Source: Thereva unica (Eukaryota > Arthropoda > Insecta > Diptera > Therevidae). Taken from it: a stretch of DNA of 64,000 bases. Each line of letters opens with the position of its first letter. Within the stretch, counting starts at the first letter, position 1. Below, piece by piece: positions 62,457 to 64,000 of this stretch. The translations under genes were made by a program, and so were the position numbers. Location: assembly GCA_949987705.1 (NCBI GenBank), contig OX465281.1, positions 241,759,143 through 241,823,142 on the forward strand, in the 5' to 3' direction. The notes below the pieces were generated by a model. It had not been told where the DNA came from, searched no databases, and saw only the letters and a list, made by a program, of their open reading frames with translations.

Positions 62457-62828
62457 ATGAATTCAGTAAAAATCGGTCTGTTTTTGGTGGTGGCTATTGT
62501 GGCAGTATCGTCAGTGGTGGCAGATAACACCTCAAGCTTAAACAACCAAGTGAAGGACCTTCTTTCTGTGGCGGAACAAGGACATGAAAATGTTGGACAG
62601 CGAAGGGCGCGACAGTTTTATGGACATTCAGGATTTGGAGGAGTTGGTGGATTTGTTGGTGGAGGTGGTTTTGGCGGTGGACTAAAGTATAAGGAGAAAT
62701 ATGCAGTTCGCTATAAATATGGATTTAAGAAACAATTCGCTGGTGTCGGTGGTGTCGGAGGTTTCGGAGGTGTCGGAGGTATCGGTGGTATCGGGGGTGT
62801 TGGTGGTTTTGGTGGATTCTATGGATAG
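62457..62828 (+). CDS. Glycine-rich secreted peptide precursor with QGHEN pro-motif
   Basis: A 123-residue single-exon precursor. It has signal peptide MNSVKIGLFLVVAIVAVSSV plus VA, then DNTSSLNNQVKDLLSVAEQG and HENVGQRRAR. Cleavage after RRAR would leave QFYGHSGFGGVGGFVGGGGF at the new N-terminus, where Gln could cyclise. The mature part is glycine-rich with a basic, tyrosine-rich middle (LKYKEKYAVRYKYGFKKQFA) and a GG-repeat tail ending FYG. The pro-motif LLSV..QGHEN is shared with families A and B, but the mature part is unrelated. Glycine-rich insect immune peptides of the attacin or holotricin style are the closest analogy; a cuticle or other secreted role is possible. The AATAAA-type signal lies near 62,878. 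Confidence 0.85.
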   Translation: MNSVKIGLFLVVAIVAVSSVVADNTSSLNNQVKDLLSVAEQGHENVGQRRARQFYGHSGFGGVGGFVGGGGFGGGLKYKEKYAVRYKYGFKKQFAGVGGVGGFGGVGGIGGIGGVGGFGGFYG

Positions 62829-63430
62829 TTACAAATTGATTTAGAATAATCCTTCTTAATGTAAAACAGTGTTTTTTAAATAAAAATTCTTCTATTTTTT
62901 GAAAGATGAGAATTTTAATTTGTATTGTCAGTCAGTTGTTATTCGAAATTGCACTTTACTATAAATATTGCTGTTCCAGAAAATATTATAAATAATTTGA
63001 TTAGATATTTTGCCAAGTGTTGTTAAGTTAATCAAATCGTTGCCTTCATAGCTAACAAGGAAGTCGTGGTGTTGGATTCCATTTACACCTAGAGACATGA
63101 TCGATAAAGATCATGAAACTTTTAAGTTTTCCGGCCTAATCAGTGGTGGTTATAAATATGTTATTTGTTCGTACGAAACTCCTGTACCTATCTTTGTATA
63201 CAGGATAGCAAATAAATTGATGTTCAACTAATCGCGAAATCAAGCATTATATTTCTTGTCATTTAAACGCCGATTACGAAATAACTATTGGCATTTGGCA
63301 AATCCCGATCACTCATGATCTTTTGTCATGTATGCTGTCAGACATTGCATTAATCATAATAATAAAATGAATAAAGTGAATAAAAATAACTGATAAGACC
63401 TTCTTTACATTTCGATGCTCTGTTTGACTA
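62829..63430. other. No gene seen
   Basis: The 3' flank of the glycine-rich gene and AT-rich sequence, without recognised repeats. Confidence 0.4.
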
Positions 63431-63439
63431 AAAATTCGA

Positions 63440-63810
63440 AATACAAGACCTTATGAGTGAGGCTTAACCTCTGCGCTAACTTTTTTGCGCTATCATACTT
63501 CCTCGGAGTTTATTCAGACCCTTTGAAACTAGCTCAAATGCAACCCATTTAGAAAAAAAACTGTTTCCATGGCGTTCTTGAATCACCACCAACCATAAAA
63601 CTTACTATAAAGTCATGGAGGCAATAATAAATAGAAAATTCAGGAAATACCGTGAACCTGTCTCGAACTTAAAGAGCTGTAATGGAACCTCTCTTTCTGG
63701 CTTCTCAATCAAGGGCTCTATTTTAGCACCCGTTCTTTTCCTAGTTTTTATTAGGGATTTCCCACTTCCGTTAGGGAGATATTGGATGTGGGCAATATAT
63801 TGTCCCAACA
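63440..63810 (+). pseudogene. Jockey-like LINE remnant, internally deleted
   Basis: CTCTGCGCTAACTTTTTTGC and TCATGGAGGCAATAATAAAT correspond to the LCKVFALSYF and KVMETIINK region of the LINE at 21.2 kb. After a deletion, GSILAPVLFLVFIRDFPLPL follows. Frames are broken. It is an old copy of the same family. Confidence 0.6.
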
Positions 63811-64000
63811 GGATCGAGTCACTTGCCTTGCTACACCGCCATTAACCTATGCGACCACACAGCCAACGATCATGTGATTTGACACCATTGGTCTGAGTCC
63901 AGGGCCGAGAGAAACTTTGAGGTAAGCACACCTCAATAGAAGAGAAGTATATGCTGGACCTGGTCTTTTTGATCGTGAGCTCATGTCATACTCGGCACGA

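Overview
The window is nuclear DNA of an arthropod, almost certainly an insect and possibly a fly. Small single-exon genes have TATA boxes and AATAAA signals, the intergenic DNA is AT-rich, and RTE, Jockey and R1-like LINEs, a tRNA-derived SINE, a Ty3/Gypsy element, hAT and Harbinger DNA transposons and foldback elements are all present. No housekeeping gene was recognised. Species cannot be fixed from the sequence alone.

The non-transposon content is a cluster of secreted, arginine-rich, cysteine-free peptide precursors at about 19.0-59.7 kb. Two related families, A (104-107 aa) and B (99 aa), sit head to head on a shared promoter of about 640-690 bp, and this A/B unit occurs six times. Units 1-3 run A(-) B(+) and units 4-6 run B(-) A(+), so the cluster is mirror-symmetric around about 40 kb, and units 3 and 4 form a near-identical inverted duplication. 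All six A genes are intact. B is intact in four units, reduced to a promoter and leader stub in unit 2 and to a signal-peptide stub in unit 6. Precursors have a signal peptide, an acidic pro-region ending in a conserved QGHEN block, an RxRR cleavage site and a strongly cationic C-terminus. A diverged single member lies at 19.04 kb. A glycine-rich precursor with a related pro-motif lies at 62.46 kb. The layout resembles insect antimicrobial peptide precursors, but I do not recognise the family and the function is inferred.

Layout. 0-6.1 kb: LINE scraps and a 5.1-kb Harbinger element with a transposase (one stop codon) and a MADF-type partner gene whose intron holds layered satellites and MITEs. 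6.1-19 kb: LINE, SINE, gypsy and hAT remnants and a 495-bp AAAAAC array. 19.6-31.0 kb: a four-level nest (RTE LINE, then a + Jockey-like LINE, then a - Jockey-like LINE, then an intact Ty3/Gypsy element with visually identical LTRs). 31.1-43.1 kb: peptide units 1-4 with LINE fragments between them. 44.2-48.0 kb: an apparently intact hAT with an exact 8-bp target duplication. 48.7-50.0 kb: unit 5. 50.8-58.0 kb: a 7.2-kb hAT-bounded insertion holding a LINE, a 1.5-kb palindrome and a 2.4-kb TTTTTGYTG array. 58.8-59.7 kb: unit 6. 60-64 kb: MITEs, a 5S rRNA-like fragment, an R1-like LINE remnant, the glycine-rich gene and a last LINE fragment. Transposons account for most of the sequence but fall between the peptide genes. 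If the insertions are removed in mind, the peptide units would form a compact tandem and inverted cluster.
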